This document shows, piece after piece, positions 45,584 to 57,986 of a DNA stretch of 64,000 nucleotides. Under the pieces are notes generated by a model. The model searched no databases and had not been told where the DNA came from. It worked only from the letters and a program-made list of their open reading frames with translations. How positions within the stretch are numbered: position 1 is the first letter of the stretch; every line of letters starts with the position of its first letter. Position numbers and translations under genes: made by a program. Source of the stretch: Arabidopsis thaliana (taxonomy: Eukaryota > Streptophyta > Magnoliopsida > Brassicales > Brassicaceae); contig NC_003070.9 in assembly GCF_000001735.4 (NCBI RefSeq), positions 28,567,971 to 28,631,970 on the forward strand. The letters run 5' to 3'.

Positions 45584-48567
45584 CTAATCTGATAGCATTG
45601 CTTCAAGCTCAGGCTCATCAGAGGTAGATGGATCATCGTAATCTAAACTTGTCCCGTTGTATAATCCTCTGTCCTGAAGATCACTCTGTTCTTCCTCATA
45701 GTCTGGCTCCGACCAATCTGGGTCATCCTCTTCGGTTTGATCATCATTGGTTACAGTTACTGCTGCGTCTTTATTAGTGGATTTGTTTTTCTTTCCAAGT
45801 TTTCTAGATTCTAATTGCGCCTTTGCCTTAGCCTCTGTATCTTCGCATATGCACGTGGATGGGTTTTCGTGAAATTCACCTCTACCAGCTCTTACTTCCT
45901 TTGGCTCTCCCATGAACCCTCTCTGAAACGAACGGACTTTAGATGAAAACTCCTCCCATGTCGTGTTCTCTTTGTTCATGAATAATCTGTAAAGCTTTTT
46001 TGCATTCGGCCTAACAGTGGGTTTATGTCCTAAGTATCTCCTGCAAATTTCATATAACCAAAAGCTTAAACCTTTGCAATTCCATCAAAGAAACAAACTG
46101 AAAAATGCTTAAACAAAGAGATGAGCCAAAAAAACATAGAAGAAGAAGAAGAAGATGTTTCAGTACCTCCTCCCAGCCAATATTTTTGCCATATTGCCAT
46201 TGTTGTTGGTTACAAATACGTCGCTTTCATCACAAACAAGGAAGTCGAGTGCAGCCATTCTAGAAGAGTACGAAGAAAAAGGTTCTAACTCTTCCTTTGT
46301 AGCTATAGTGTCTTTTGAATAGAAGTGTGGAAAGAGTGCTTTCAAAGGAGCCAATGATTCTTCTCCTCCATATACTTCACCAGACGCGACATATATATGA
46401 ACATCACTGCCATATCCCAAAGCTCTAAGCATCAGTCCGACTTCTTCTGGAGTGAGTGGACATCTTCCTTGTCGCCTCTGTTTCTCTGGGTTGTTAATCT
46501 GCAATAAAATTGCAAAATTAGTCATCGGTACCTTGTTAATATAGAGTACAATGAATCGCATGTAATTTCTGAAACATTATACAGAATAGGCATTACATGT
46601 AATGTTTTCCATCTCCTTCTAATTGCTGCAAGTTCTCTCCTTTCCTTATCACCACCACCATAATAGCATCCCGAGAATGCAAGCATATCAGGTTCATACC
46701 TGCAACACAATCAATATCACTTGCGTCAAACACTAGTATTTATAGAGATTCAAGAGGTAAATGTAAAATATCATAATTGTTGACTAGAATATCAAAAATG
46801 TGATGGAGTCACTAGAGGAACTCCAGGATAAACATATTTATGTATTTGATTCCACTCGTTTCACGATGCAATCTCCTCTATTAGATATGAGTACTGAGGT
46901 TTACCAAAAAGAAAAAGCTAAGAGCATTCACTACAGGATGGTTCAGCTGTGCTACATGTTAATTCTCCCCAGAATAATGCCCTTGTTCAGTGACGAAGTG
47001 AAAAAAATAAAAGAAATACTAGGATTTAGAGATGAGCGGTGGTGCTACCTTAAATGTAAAGCAATGAAGTGTTTGCTCCTCAATCTCATGCGCCGGACCA
47101 ATTCATTACCCATTGTAAGTATAGGATCAGTGAACTTTAGAGCATGGTAATTTACTCTACATCTTAGCTTTTGCAAGTCATCACTCAACTTGTTTGAAAG
47201 TCTATAGTCAAATTTGTTCAGTTGAACTGCCTGAAGCATAATACAGACAAAAGTGATATAAGAATAAATCGAGATGCTTAATCCAAAAGACAACCACTGC
47301 TTCAAGTTCATGTTTCGAAGCAAACATCAATATTGTAGCAATCAACGAAATGGGCATGCCAAAAAAAAGAATAGTACCAAAGACTTGTGAAAACAATTAA
47401 ATGGTTAGACTTGTGAAGACAATTATTTGGACCACCCTAAGCAAATAGTCAATACAGACAACAAACAATTTGCTTAGACATATTTTAAATGCAATAAGTA
47501 AAAAGTTTCAGCGAAAGAAGGAAACTTACATGCCTTTTGAGAAGAACAGGTAAAACACGGTTAATATAGCATCTCTCGTTACATTTCCGTGGTACACGCA
47601 TTCTACTTGTACTCCATGTACGCCCTCCTTTCAGTGGAAGTTGCTTTATAATTCTGACGTCTCCAGACAGAAATGAGATAAACCAATCAACATCGAAAAT
47701 ATGCGAGAAGTCACTGCACAAAAATTCACAAAGTTACAAAGATGCATAACGTTTCTCATAAGAAAAAGCTAAGTATGCTTAATCTGTCTCAGACCTGGCA
47801 TCCTTCCAGTAAGACTTCTGGTCTAACTTGGGAACAACAAGAGTAGCATTTAGAATCCTTGCCGCAACAACTGCATCTACAATCTGTAGAAGGATTAGAC
47901 CCATCAGCTGATTAATAGTAAACAAATGCTTGTATTTTGATAATCCATGAAGATAGGTATTAACAAGAGAAGTCAAACAAAACTCACTCCAGTTCGTTGT
48001 TGGTTCAAACCACCACTAGTGGCTATTACCAAGTATCGATCATTTCTCGTCACTGCTTTCGAATCTGCAAACAAGTAATCGGATTTTGTATGACTTGATA
48101 ATCAGTGCCTTGATTCCATACTAATCGAAAGTTTCATACTTTTCGTAAGATCAGTGTTACTAACTAATGGAATATGATTAAGAGTGTTACGCACTTGCGA
48201 ATTTGCTGCTTGCATTGCTGCATCCAAAAAAGAATTCAGCATTTCGTGAACGCCAGATATCACGATCTGATCTGCCTCCAGCTCTCTGTTATGGATCCAA
48301 CTAAATCATCAAATAGGTCGGAAAAGTTTCAAACTTTAGCGAAGAATGATAAAACCCACTAACCGGAATATGGAAACCTGTAGCTTTGATCGCATCATTG
48401 GATGAGTAGCGAACGCGTGGAGGAAGGCGATCGGAATCTCCAGGAGGCGGAGCAAGGAAAGAGAGAAAAGCGAAGAGAATGAGGAGAGATAGAGAGACGG
48501 CGATAACGAGAGGAAGGAGACGACGGAGACGGTTGTAGTAAGGGTAGCGCCGCCGATGGAAATTCAT
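45584..48567 (-). CDS. AT1G76270: Plant O-fucosyltransferase-like glycosyltransferase (GT106), 572 aa
   Basis: This is a Golgi-type glycosyltransferase of the plant O-fucosyltransferase family, whose characterised members (RRT1 and relatives) transfer sugars to pectin. Exons in transcript order: 48364-48567, 48195-48285, 47988-48064, 47795-47883, 47530-47713, 47049-47230, 46597-46699, 46167-46498, 45584-46040; all join in frame. An N-terminal signal anchor spans residues about 17-39. Then come GGLNQQRTGIVDAVVAARI, FIALHLRYEPDMLAFSGC (the nucleotide-sugar motif), CPLTPEEVGLMLRALGYG, ESDVFVTNNNGNMA and a long acidic, low-complexity C-terminus (EEDDPDWSEPDYEEE). The acceptor of this member is not known to me. 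Confidence 0.94.
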
Positions 48568-49977
48568 GGCGGCCGCCGTGCAACTACCTCGCTGCTCGGA
48601 GATATAGAGAGATTGAGAGAGAGAATGAAAGTTTGGATTTTTGGAATCAAAGCATGTTGAAAATGTTACTGTATTTGAGAATCACAAAGCATTGTTTCGA
48701 TCACGAGAGACAAACAACAATATTCTCTTTTCTTCAAACAAACAAAATCATCAGAGAGAGAGAGAAATTGAGTTCCTTTGTTTTTGAGCACTTCTTATAG
48801 AGAGGTTTCCATCTTATTACAATCTGTTTAATAAAAATCTGTTAATTTTGATGACTTTTGACTAACAATTATTTGATATATATTAGCTTACATTATACAT
48901 TTAGGGTAAAATAAAGCAAAGATTAATATCAAAATCTTTAATGACGGCAGTCGGCAGCATTGATTTTTTTTACTAGTCTTAAATTGAGTATTAGCTTATA
49001 CGTAATTCGGTTAAACTCATATTTGCCTAACTTTAGTTGTTATCACATTGATAAAAACATTATTATCAGGGCCTTTATATGAATCAATGGAATACACATA
49101 CATATAACACTCAAAGATATATGTCCCCAAGTCGGCCAAAAAAAAAACAAATGTCCCTAATAGTTGACAAAGAAGAAGAGAATTGGCCTCAGTTATTAAG
49201 TAAAAGATAATAGTTAGTGAGTAATGTAATTAAGTAACAAACATAAATCATTTTGGTTAAAAGAGAAAATATCTTCTTCTTTTTATTTATTTAAAATTTA
49301 GGAAAGTATCATTATTTTTTGTTTTGCATTGTTGTACAATATACTTTAGTTAGAAATTTGGTATTCTATGGTTTGAAATCAGCTAAGTAAAGGATTGGTC
49401 CTCTATCTATGGACAGTGATTTGTATTTGGATGAGTAAACTACAAAAGAAAAACAGGAGCAAGTTGTAACATTATTAAGTTTGTTTCTGTCGTTTCCATC
49501 TGTCCTTTATGTTTTCTCAGTAAATATTCTCTTCTTTGTTTCAAGTGATCAAGTTTCAATATCATATGCATTGCACTTGTTACCTTTATTTCAAAAGTGG
49601 TTAAATCCATATTCAGAAAACATACTTATAACTTTGTATAACCAGGTGCAATTGGAATATCTTTGGCTAATTCTTTGATACACAGTTGTTGAAAGGTAAA
49701 AATAAACAAAAGTTACAGTAAGAATCTAAAGTAAATAACAAAACTCGCATTTGATGGTTCGCAAGTCGCCTTGTATTTAGGTGGTTCGTAGCCGCTTAAA
49801 AATGCTTCTAACCGTATTGTTGATCCGTCTCATCTAACCGAATCGATTGGTGACCTCCAAAACTGTGTTGTCACTAACTAGTTTGTATAGGATACAAAAC
49901 CAAAACGGAGCAGCTTAGTGAAATGGCAGATAATCAACACCAGCTCTTATTCAGGAAAACACTTCCCATTCTACCTA
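48568..49977. other. Intergenic: promoter of the glycosyltransferase gene and 3' flank of the PPR gene
   Basis: The left 250 bp contains GA-rich leader sequence before the 48567 start. The rest is AT-rich with T- and A-runs. The plus-strand frames at 49481-49678 and 49923-50108 have no domain; the latter is antisense to the PPR gene. No transposon or repeat was evident. Confidence 0.45.
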
Positions 49978-52900
49978 TTAACCGTACTTGTTGGAGAGTG
50001 CTCTGGCCCAGGGGCTTTGGTCTTCCGACCATATTATCCGGCCCCCGAGCATTGCACACCATCTTAGATTCAGAAGTGCTGCAGCAAGATGCTCCTCAGA
50101 TTTTCTGAACAGTTCGATTATCTTTGTTTCAGCTTCAGGGTCTTCGCTCATGACGAAATTTTCCTCTAGCTCTATTTTCTTGTCCTGAAGACTCTCCTTG
50201 TCTTCTTCGTTGAGCATCCTTAAGCTCAGAACATTCAAAGCTTCTATAGCTGTTGCATGATACCCTTTCTCCACATAACAACTGAAAACATAATGACATG
50301 TCGTTGGATCTGGATTCACTTTCTCTCGGTGCATTTGCTCCACTATGTACTCAATCACATCAATCATTCCCTGCAGACAAAAGTTATGTGTATACTAAAG
50401 CAGTTTATTCACTTTCATTACTTTAAGCGTTTTTACAACAAATATCTTTACCTTCTCAAACGCTTTACGCAAAATGGTGTTGTATGATAAGACATCAAGA
50501 TGTATCTCTTCTAATGCCGCTTGGTCCAAGAGATTGAGTGCCTCCTCGAAATTCGCATCATTCAACAAAATCTAAGAGGATACACAGCTTTAGTTAATTA
50601 AAATTAAATGAACAGCAATAAGCTGCTAGATTCCAAAAAAAAAATTGGAAGTTCTGAGCGTGAGCGATGGTTCAAGAAAATTTGGTATGTGTCTGTACTG
50701 TGTGTAGAATTCTTTCATCCTGAACTGAATACTTACTTGTAGCAAGTTCTTGAGAAACAATGGCAGCAAACTTTTAAAATTGTAATCAGATACTTTGTTA
50801 TTACCTTCATCAGAGCAGTAAATGTAACAGCTTTTGGAGAAAACCCGTCACGGATCATCATGGAAACTAGGGCACAAGCTGATTTATACGAGTGAATAAG
50901 GCTGCAACAATCAATCATTATATTGTAGGTAGCAACGTCTGCAGGGCAGCCACATGATTTCATACGTTTGAATATATTGATCACCATGTCAGTCTGCATG
51001 TAATTTAAGTAGCGATCAATATTGCTATATATGCTGGTCCAGTGGAAATTTGATAAAGCTATTAGACCATGAAAACTTACTTCGTTTGCCTCGAGAAGTG
51101 AATGAAGCACTATGTTGTATGTAGGCGTTCCTAGATACATATTGCTGTGAGCACTGAGGTTCTCAGCCTTTTGCAGGTGTCGGATCATCTCATTCACCAT
51201 ACCTTCAGCTCCGAGAGCTCTAAGCTGGGAAAGAAAAAGGAAAGTGTAAACGATAAGTCCATTGTTCTGATATATAACACAAACATACACAATGAAGAAG
51301 TAAAGATTGATAGTATCGCCTTAAAAGGGATTTTCCAGATTAATATTACATTTGATTAATCTGCTTAAAACAGGTCAAGACCTATCTATATGGAGCAGAA
51401 ACTAACCACATTCAGCCTTGAGATAGGACTGTGCTGAAAACCATTTCTCATCATGTCCATTTCTATAGCGTTAATCCTTTTACAACAGTCTACTTGGGAC
51501 AACATGTTGCCCTCTTCATATGGTGCATTTACATTACCAAATAAGGAAAAGAGCAGTTCATAGGTCCTCATATCTGGACGCAGTTTTAGCTCTTTCATTC
51601 TAGCCAAAACTCGGACAGCACGCTCTGGTTGATCCTACAAAGCAATAGTAAGAAGCTGAATCTCACAGTTACACCCGTAAATAAACAGAATAAAGTTGTT
51701 TAGGTTCAAGGATTATGTACTAAAAATGGACACATACTAACAAGACAACCACTTAGAATGCCGATTATTTTTGTACGAATATTTCGAGTACGAACTAATA
51801 GAACAGATCATTAACCCTTTGTTCCAAGACTCTCCTATGATTAGAGTGGCAACATAGTCACAAGTACGGTCTTTTGAAATTTCTATGGCATCTAGGATCA
51901 AACTAATGAACTTGAGGGTTCGGGAAATATACTTGTAACAGAATACACAAACAGCGAAAGGTAAACGAGGTAGCTACGGTATATAGCTTCCAATATGTAG
52001 AATCAAACTAACTCACCAAGGAGTCATATGCAGCAAGAAGGTTATTGAAAGGATATGAGTATGAGCATTCAGATATTTGATCCAGCAGATGTTCAGCTAA
52101 ATCAACTTGAAGGGCTTTACTGCAATAGGCTGCAACCGTAGCTAGAGTTGAATCATATGGTTTCAGATTCTGCTGCTGCATTACTTTCAACTGCGTAGAG
52201 ATATGATATATAAAGAGAAATCGTTATAAAAAAAACCGAAACTACAGAAAGAAAGAAATGTTGAAAGAGATGGCTTGTACATTATACAAACTCCTACCAG
52301 TGTCATGCCATATTCATATCCTTCTGGAAATGCAACAGCTCTAATGAAACCATCATATGTGTGACTTGATGGTAGCAACCCAAGATTTTGCATCTTTTAG
52401 TGCAGATAAGAAGAAAGAAAGAAATGAGGTTTCACCAAATACCACAAAGCAGGACCCGAACCAGTTAAAGGACAAAAGGGAAGCGGACTATATAACAGAC
52501 TTTTATAGCCCAACGAGGACGTAAAGAGCGTATCAATGATCATGAAAGCTTCGAAATTTAAATCAAGGTCATAGACAGAAGATCAAAATTCCCACTATAA
52601 GATTCGTTAATGCTGCAACTGTCTTCTACAAATGTTCAAAGAGTTTTTCTTCTCATAACTCTACAGTATCACGCGCAGAGCATAGCGAGTGGATAAGGAC
52701 ATGAAATGGATGAATGGGAAAGAAGTGGGAGATACCTGAAGCATTAGCTGCTCCGCTAGCTCAGAGTTTTTAGATTGTCCACATGCATGAATCACATCAT
52801 TGAACGACCACCTGAGGACCCTAATAGCAAGGATTTTATTGTGACCTTTCGGCAAAGCCACTTTTGAAGACGAATTGCAGTCCACAATGCGATCAGTTAC

Positions 52901-54611
52901 TCCAAAAGCAAATTTCTCTGATCCTGTTTCATCTTTTGATGGTACAGGAATATACAGTCTCGTGGAATGCAATTTTCCTCTGTTGGATTTAACAAAGAAC
53001 TCTCCTCTTAAAGCTAGATACACCATGTGTTGCAATAATTCATATGCTGATTTCAAATCCCCTAGCCTTGTAAAGGACCATATGAATCTTCTGAGAGAAA
53101 GTATATCCAGGTTATAGTGGTTGACATAGTGTTTCCAGATATCATTGACAGTTGATAGATTGCGCTGAAAAACTGCAAGCTGAAAATAATATTAATCAGA
53201 TAACAAAGAAAAAGAAGATAATTATGCAGATCAATGAAAATGAAACCTCCATGTCAAGGAACAAACGAAAGTCCTTAAGGGACAGCAAAGCTAAGACAGA
53301 AATGGAGACAATAACAAAAAGATAAGTCCTCTCCAGATCTTCTACACTCCAAATTTTAAAGTTGGCATACGACCAGCTCTTGAAAAAAACAAAAAGATTA
53401 AGGCACTGAAAAATGATATGTTCTTAACTAACCTTGAGAAGTGCTACATAAGTTATTCCATTCTTCCCCACTCTCCGTTGATCCATCAATTCCAAACATT
53501 TACTAGCGTGATATACGCTTCTCGTTCGTGCACAGGCTCCAAGAAAAAAGTTATAGATAGGCAGAAGAGGAGATATACGATCATCTTCTCTGACAGCGTG
53601 AATAAACTCTGATGCCTGAACAAGTATGCCCAAAACTATTTACTCATCTCTTTTAGTCGCATTATGTAAGGAAATACTGGCTTTCGAGTGGAATAATTAT
53701 ACCTTATCTAAGTGTCCCCCATTACAAAGGGATTTTACTATGAACAACAAAGATCTGCTGTCCAGACTAATTTCCTTCTTGCACATTACACTGTAAGTCT
53801 CCATGACAAACTACAGGAACAAATTACTGCCTTGAGGTCAGAGACAACAAGAGTACTGTATTATGAGAAACAAATTACAGATTTACATCTCAGCCCTACC
53901 AAAATTTCATTGAAATATAACTTGTGAAAGATAAACGAAGATTAAACAAAGCCAAAGGGAGACTTTGTCATATATCAAACTTACCACAGGATCCGGTGAT
54001 CGAGCACAATAATATAGAATATCATGAAAATCATCAGCACTAAGTGAATAATTCCCCTGTATTAACTTAAAAAGCAATGCTGACGCTCCTTGCCTCTCTC
54101 CTGAACGAAGGGCATCAACAATCTGCAACTGTAAGATCTTTGACTCATCTTGGCATCGAATGAATTCATTACCTGCATATGGAAACATGCACTCTTAAGT
54201 CAAAAAAATCTCGTCTTTCATAATCCAAGTAACATCAAATAGATATTGAGACAAATAGACCATACGAAGAGGCTAAAATCAGACATACCAATCATTGTCG
54301 TGACACTACGAGAACAAGAACAACCAGCCCCATTATCAATTCCACTTAGTCCTCGTCCCTATAATCAAATACCCATTTAATCAAATTGCAATAAGTCTTC
54401 AAATTTAATTGAAGAAACACAGGGAACAGATAACTAACTCGAGATACGTAAGGCGTTAACTTTGACGACGACGAGCTCACAATAAATCGCAATGGAGAAA
54501 GCCATCTTCATTGCACAAACACGAAGCAAGTCAATGAACATTTATTGAAATAGTAGGCAACACAAAAAAAAAAAAAAAAATTGCCAAAACAACTTACAGA
54601 GCTCTGTACAT
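49978..54611 (-). CDS. AT1G76280: Pentatricopeptide repeat protein with likely mitochondrial targeting, about 805 aa
   Basis: Exons in transcript order: 54598-54611, 54439-54505, 54289-54358, 53985-54172, 53703-53810, 53433-53615, 52736-53179, 52298-52393, 52017-52190, 51407-51634, 51081-51224, 50805-50993, 50452-50571, 49978-50370; all join in frame, mostly at phase 0. The first exon has only 14 coding bases and ends at GTAAGTTG. The N-terminus MYRALWLSPLRFIVSSSSSK is basic, hydroxylated and lacks acids, as in mitochondrial presequences. PPR-like helical repeats include ILRKAFEKGMIDV, VATYNIMIDCCS, TPTYNIVLHSLLEA and SHTYDGFIRAVAFP. Spacing is irregular, so it is not a compact P-class array. 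Many introns are unusual for PPR genes. Organelle RNA targets are unknown. Confidence 0.88.
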
Positions 54612-55472
54612 GGCTTTCCAGGCTCGATTCTGAGGTTCTTCGAGATTAGAAAAGGCGAAAACTTACTTCACAAACTAAAAATCTAAACTCTAAATCAGTA
54701 AGCGAACATTTCCATTTATCGAAACTCGTTTCAATTATGTGTATCTGGTTCTAGCAGATGCGACCATGTTAGAAGAGGAGAGAAGCTTGCCGAAAAGAAA
54801 ACATTTCAGGTTTATCATTCTGATGGAAAAAACAATTATTGGGCCGTATTCTTCACATTTGGCCCATTTATGCATTTCTGATTGGGCATTCCAATTTCTC
54901 TCCGGTTTAATTTGATCTGGGCTGGTATAAGTTTGTATGATAGCTATTAGCTTGCCTTGATCCATGGAAGAAAGATTAATCTCATAATATTTATTTTTCT
55001 ATCAAAATGAATTGCTTAAAGGTGAAAACTTGTGAAAGATATTTCCAGGTTTCTAACATTATATACATAACATAGTCTCCATTAATCATCATGAATACTA
55101 CCCCAATAAAAAGTAAATCAAGAACAAAAAAAAACATAATTCAATCAACAGCACCTGATACAAAAATATCAAACTATCAGTGTGCTTAAACAATGAAACG
55201 ACATAATAGTATTAAACTATCAGTGTGCTTAAACAATGAAACTACATAATAGTATCAAGAGAATAATACTTGCCGAGTCATACCCATTATCATCTACTGA
55301 TATATATATTTTTGTCTTATGTTAAGATCAGTCTACTAGAAATGAGACTTCATTATTTTTTATAAATGTCAAAATAACATAGAACATCAGAACATATAAA
55401 CTAAAGCTTAAAGTTTACACTTTTTTTTTTTTTTATAACTTTATTAGATGCATTGATAAATTATCATTTCAT
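54612..55472. promoter_or_regulatory. PPR gene promoter with site II elements, and 3' flank of the acyl-activating enzyme gene
   Basis: TGGGCC at 54840-54845 and its inverse GGCCCA at 54861-54866 lie about 230-255 bp upstream of the PPR start, a pair typical of genes for organelle proteins. A third near-match (TGGGCA) is at about 54883. The part from 55000 to 55470 is AT-rich and contains the tandem 43-bp duplication listed separately. Confidence 0.55.
55171..55256 (+). repeat. Tandem duplication of a 43-bp unit
   Basis: The 43-bp unit beginning AAACTATCAGTGTGC and ending AATAGTAT+1 occurs at 55171-55213 and 55214-55256 in direct contact. The two copies differ at about two positions, so the event is recent. 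It lies about 215 bp beyond the stop codon of the acyl-activating enzyme gene. Confidence 0.9.
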
Positions 55473-57438
55473 TTACTCCACAGCTCTCAATTGAACATAA
55501 CCCATATCCTTGGCCATCTTTCTCAGAACATTCTTTCGAATCTTCCCAGTGGGAGTCTTAGGAACATCCGAGAAGACTACTGTCTTTGGAATCATCTTCA
55601 TGTTCTTATTCCCAAGCTTTCTCTTGCAGAACTCAATGATCTCTTCCTCTCTCGCTTCAGCTCCTTCTTTGAGCTTCACGAAAGCACACATCGATTCTCC
55701 TAAAGTTTCGTCCGGTCGACCCACGACCCCTGCGTCATAAACCGCCGGGTGACTATAGAGAATCCCTTCGATCTCCTTTGATCCCACGATTTCTCCTCCG
55801 CATGTTATAACATCTTGTGACCTATCTTTAAATTGTATGTAGCTTCGCATGTGGAAACATCATAAGCATAAATAAATTCAAAGTAATACATTCAAAGTAA
55901 TGCATGATTCATTTACTTACCCATCAGGATCTATAACACCCATGTCGCGACTCCAGTACCATCCACCTCGAAAAGCCGCTTCAGTGGCTTCCTTGTCCTT
56001 GAAGTAACCGCTCATGACTGTATTTCCCCGGAGAGCAATTACCCTGATAGTCTTTCCGTCGTGTGGAACCGATTTCATGGTGGTTGGGTCCAATACATCG
56101 ACAGCTTCCTTGGCGAAATGGTTGAGACCATCTCTTGCCTTGAGCCTTAAACTCTCCTCTTCAGGTAGAGTCTCCCACTCGGGCATCCACAAACAAGCTG
56201 TTCCTAGTCCATACACCTCCGAGCATCCATAAGCCATCATCACTTTGAATCCTAGCTTCTTGAGTTTCAACATGACCTGTCCAAATAAATTAATATCTTT
56301 ACTATGATTCTATGTTAAATATTAATGTACTGTGACGGAGCTAACGTATAAAGCAAGGGATTGATTATATATAACCTCAAAATATGGAAGTTCAACCAAA
56401 TAAGCCTGATTGAACAAACATGTAATTCAAAACTCTGTGATAGTTAGTTTTACCTCAGGAGGAGAGGATCCTCCGCTCATAACCTGTACGGTCCATGGAA
56501 ACGACTTCTTGACCGAGTCTCTTGCATTAGCAATCATGTTGAGAACCGGAGGCGAGCCACCAAAGTTAGTTACCTTGTGCTTCACGATACTATCAAATAT
56601 AACTTCGTCGTTGACTTCCCTGAGACAGACGATGACTCCTCCAAAAGCCGTAACTGTCCAAATATAGCACCACCCGCTACAATGATACATAGGAACTGTA
56701 CATAGATAAACCGGCATTGGTTTCATCTCATTCATAACACCAACAGCAGTTGCGTTCAGATAGGCACCGCGATGACTATAGACGACACATTTGGGAGTCG
56801 ATGTGGTTCCAGATGTGAAGTTGAGGGCGATTGGATCACATTCGTCAACTGGTCGTATTGGTTTGAAATTAGGGTTTCCAGTGGAGAGAAAATCCTCGTA
56901 TTGTTCATATTTTGATTGCTCTGTTGGATTTTCTGTGATTGTGATGATGAGAGGTTTTTCTTCAATGTTTGAGAGGAGACTGAGAGATTCTTCAGCGACA
57001 GAGAGGAACTCAGAGTCAACGAAGAATACTTTTGGCTTCGTTTTCTCCAGCGCCATCGCAAGCATCTGAGAATCGAATGTCGTGTTCAACACGCAAAGTA
57101 CTGCTCCAGCCATCGGAGCTCCAAAATAAAGCTCGCATAACGCAGGAACATTTGGCGCTAAAGCAGCCACCTGATAAAAGAAATAGTTTAAACAAAAGAA
57201 AAAAGTATGACCAATATATAAAAGTCGTTTAACCACTTACAACGTCATGGCGAGAGAGACCAAGGTCAGAGAGAGCAGATGCAAGGCGGACGCAACGGTC
57301 ACGTGTTTGGTGCCACGTGTACTGAATATCACCATACACGACAGAGGTTCTGGAGCCGAAGACGACAGCAGCTCTCTCGAGAAAGCTGATCGGAGAAAGC
57401 GGGACGTAATTCGCTGAGCACCTCATTGTTCCTTCCAT
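55473..57438 (-). CDS. AT1G76290: Acyl-activating enzyme (AMP-dependent synthetase/ligase), divergent motifs, 546 aa
   Basis: ANL-superfamily enzymes activate a carboxylic acid to an acyl-AMP and then the CoA thioester. Exons: 57241-57438, 56454-57170, 55921-56276, 55473-55842. Motifs in order: LNFTSGTTSTPKCV (P-loop; family consensus ends PKGV), YGCSEVYG (consensus YGxTE), GGWYWSRDMGV (consensus GDxG, with the Gly before Asp replaced by Arg), KDRSQDVITCGGEIVGSKEIE region (consensus KDRSKD..GGENISS), and PKTPTGKIRK, whose catalytic Lys is retained. Several usually fixed positions are changed, so activity or substrate may differ. The C-terminus (LRAVE) lacks a clear PTS1. From memory the duplicate on the other arm is AAE1 (AT1G20560). 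Confidence 0.93.
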
Positions 57439-57986
57439 TTCTTTTCTATTGTTATTCTCTATTGAGCTACTAAAATCATATAAAAATTGTGGAGTATTTA
57501 TAGGCAAACTATTTTGTGTAACGCTCCAAACAATTAATATGGAATCTTTGATTAATATGGACTACAAGAAGCCAAATTGGCAATTAAATCAGAATCTGTG
57601 AAGAAGATTTGTACATTGCAACATCTGTTTAGAGAATCTGAGTTGTCACAACTTTTTTTTTTGAATCTAATCACCACTCGGCTAGTTGTCACAAGTGTAG
57701 AGGAGCTTTAATTTACAAACAGTTCTTATCTTTTTATTTTTTTGGGTCAACTAAACAAATCTTATCTTATCTTATACTAATAAAACTTAAGAGTAAAAAC
57801 AAAGTAACAAAAAAGGCACACAACATTCAACTAATGGGCCCAATAAACTAATGGGCCGATCCAAAATCTAAATAAGAAGTCCATAAGAGTGTGGAGCTTT
57901 AACGAGAGAAGCTAAATTGTTCAAAGCTTTTTGGCTGCTAAAAAGGAAAAGGGAAGGTTCAATTAGGGTTTAGTGAATCGACGAAG
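57439..57986. promoter_or_regulatory. Divergent promoter between the acyl-activating enzyme gene and SmD3
   Basis: Two site II cores, TGGGCC at 57835-57840 and 57852-57857, lie 130-150 bp upstream of the SmD3 start, and the leader has 'aattagggttta' at about 57961. This combination is typical of Arabidopsis translation and RNA-processing genes. On the left, the leader of the acyl-activating enzyme gene is short and I see no site II motif near it. Confidence 0.6.

Noticed and set aside
46800-47150. A 116-residue plus-strand open frame
   Set aside because: It lies across an intron and the antisense of an exon of the glycosyltransferase gene, whose exons are certain from the protein family. No domain is visible.
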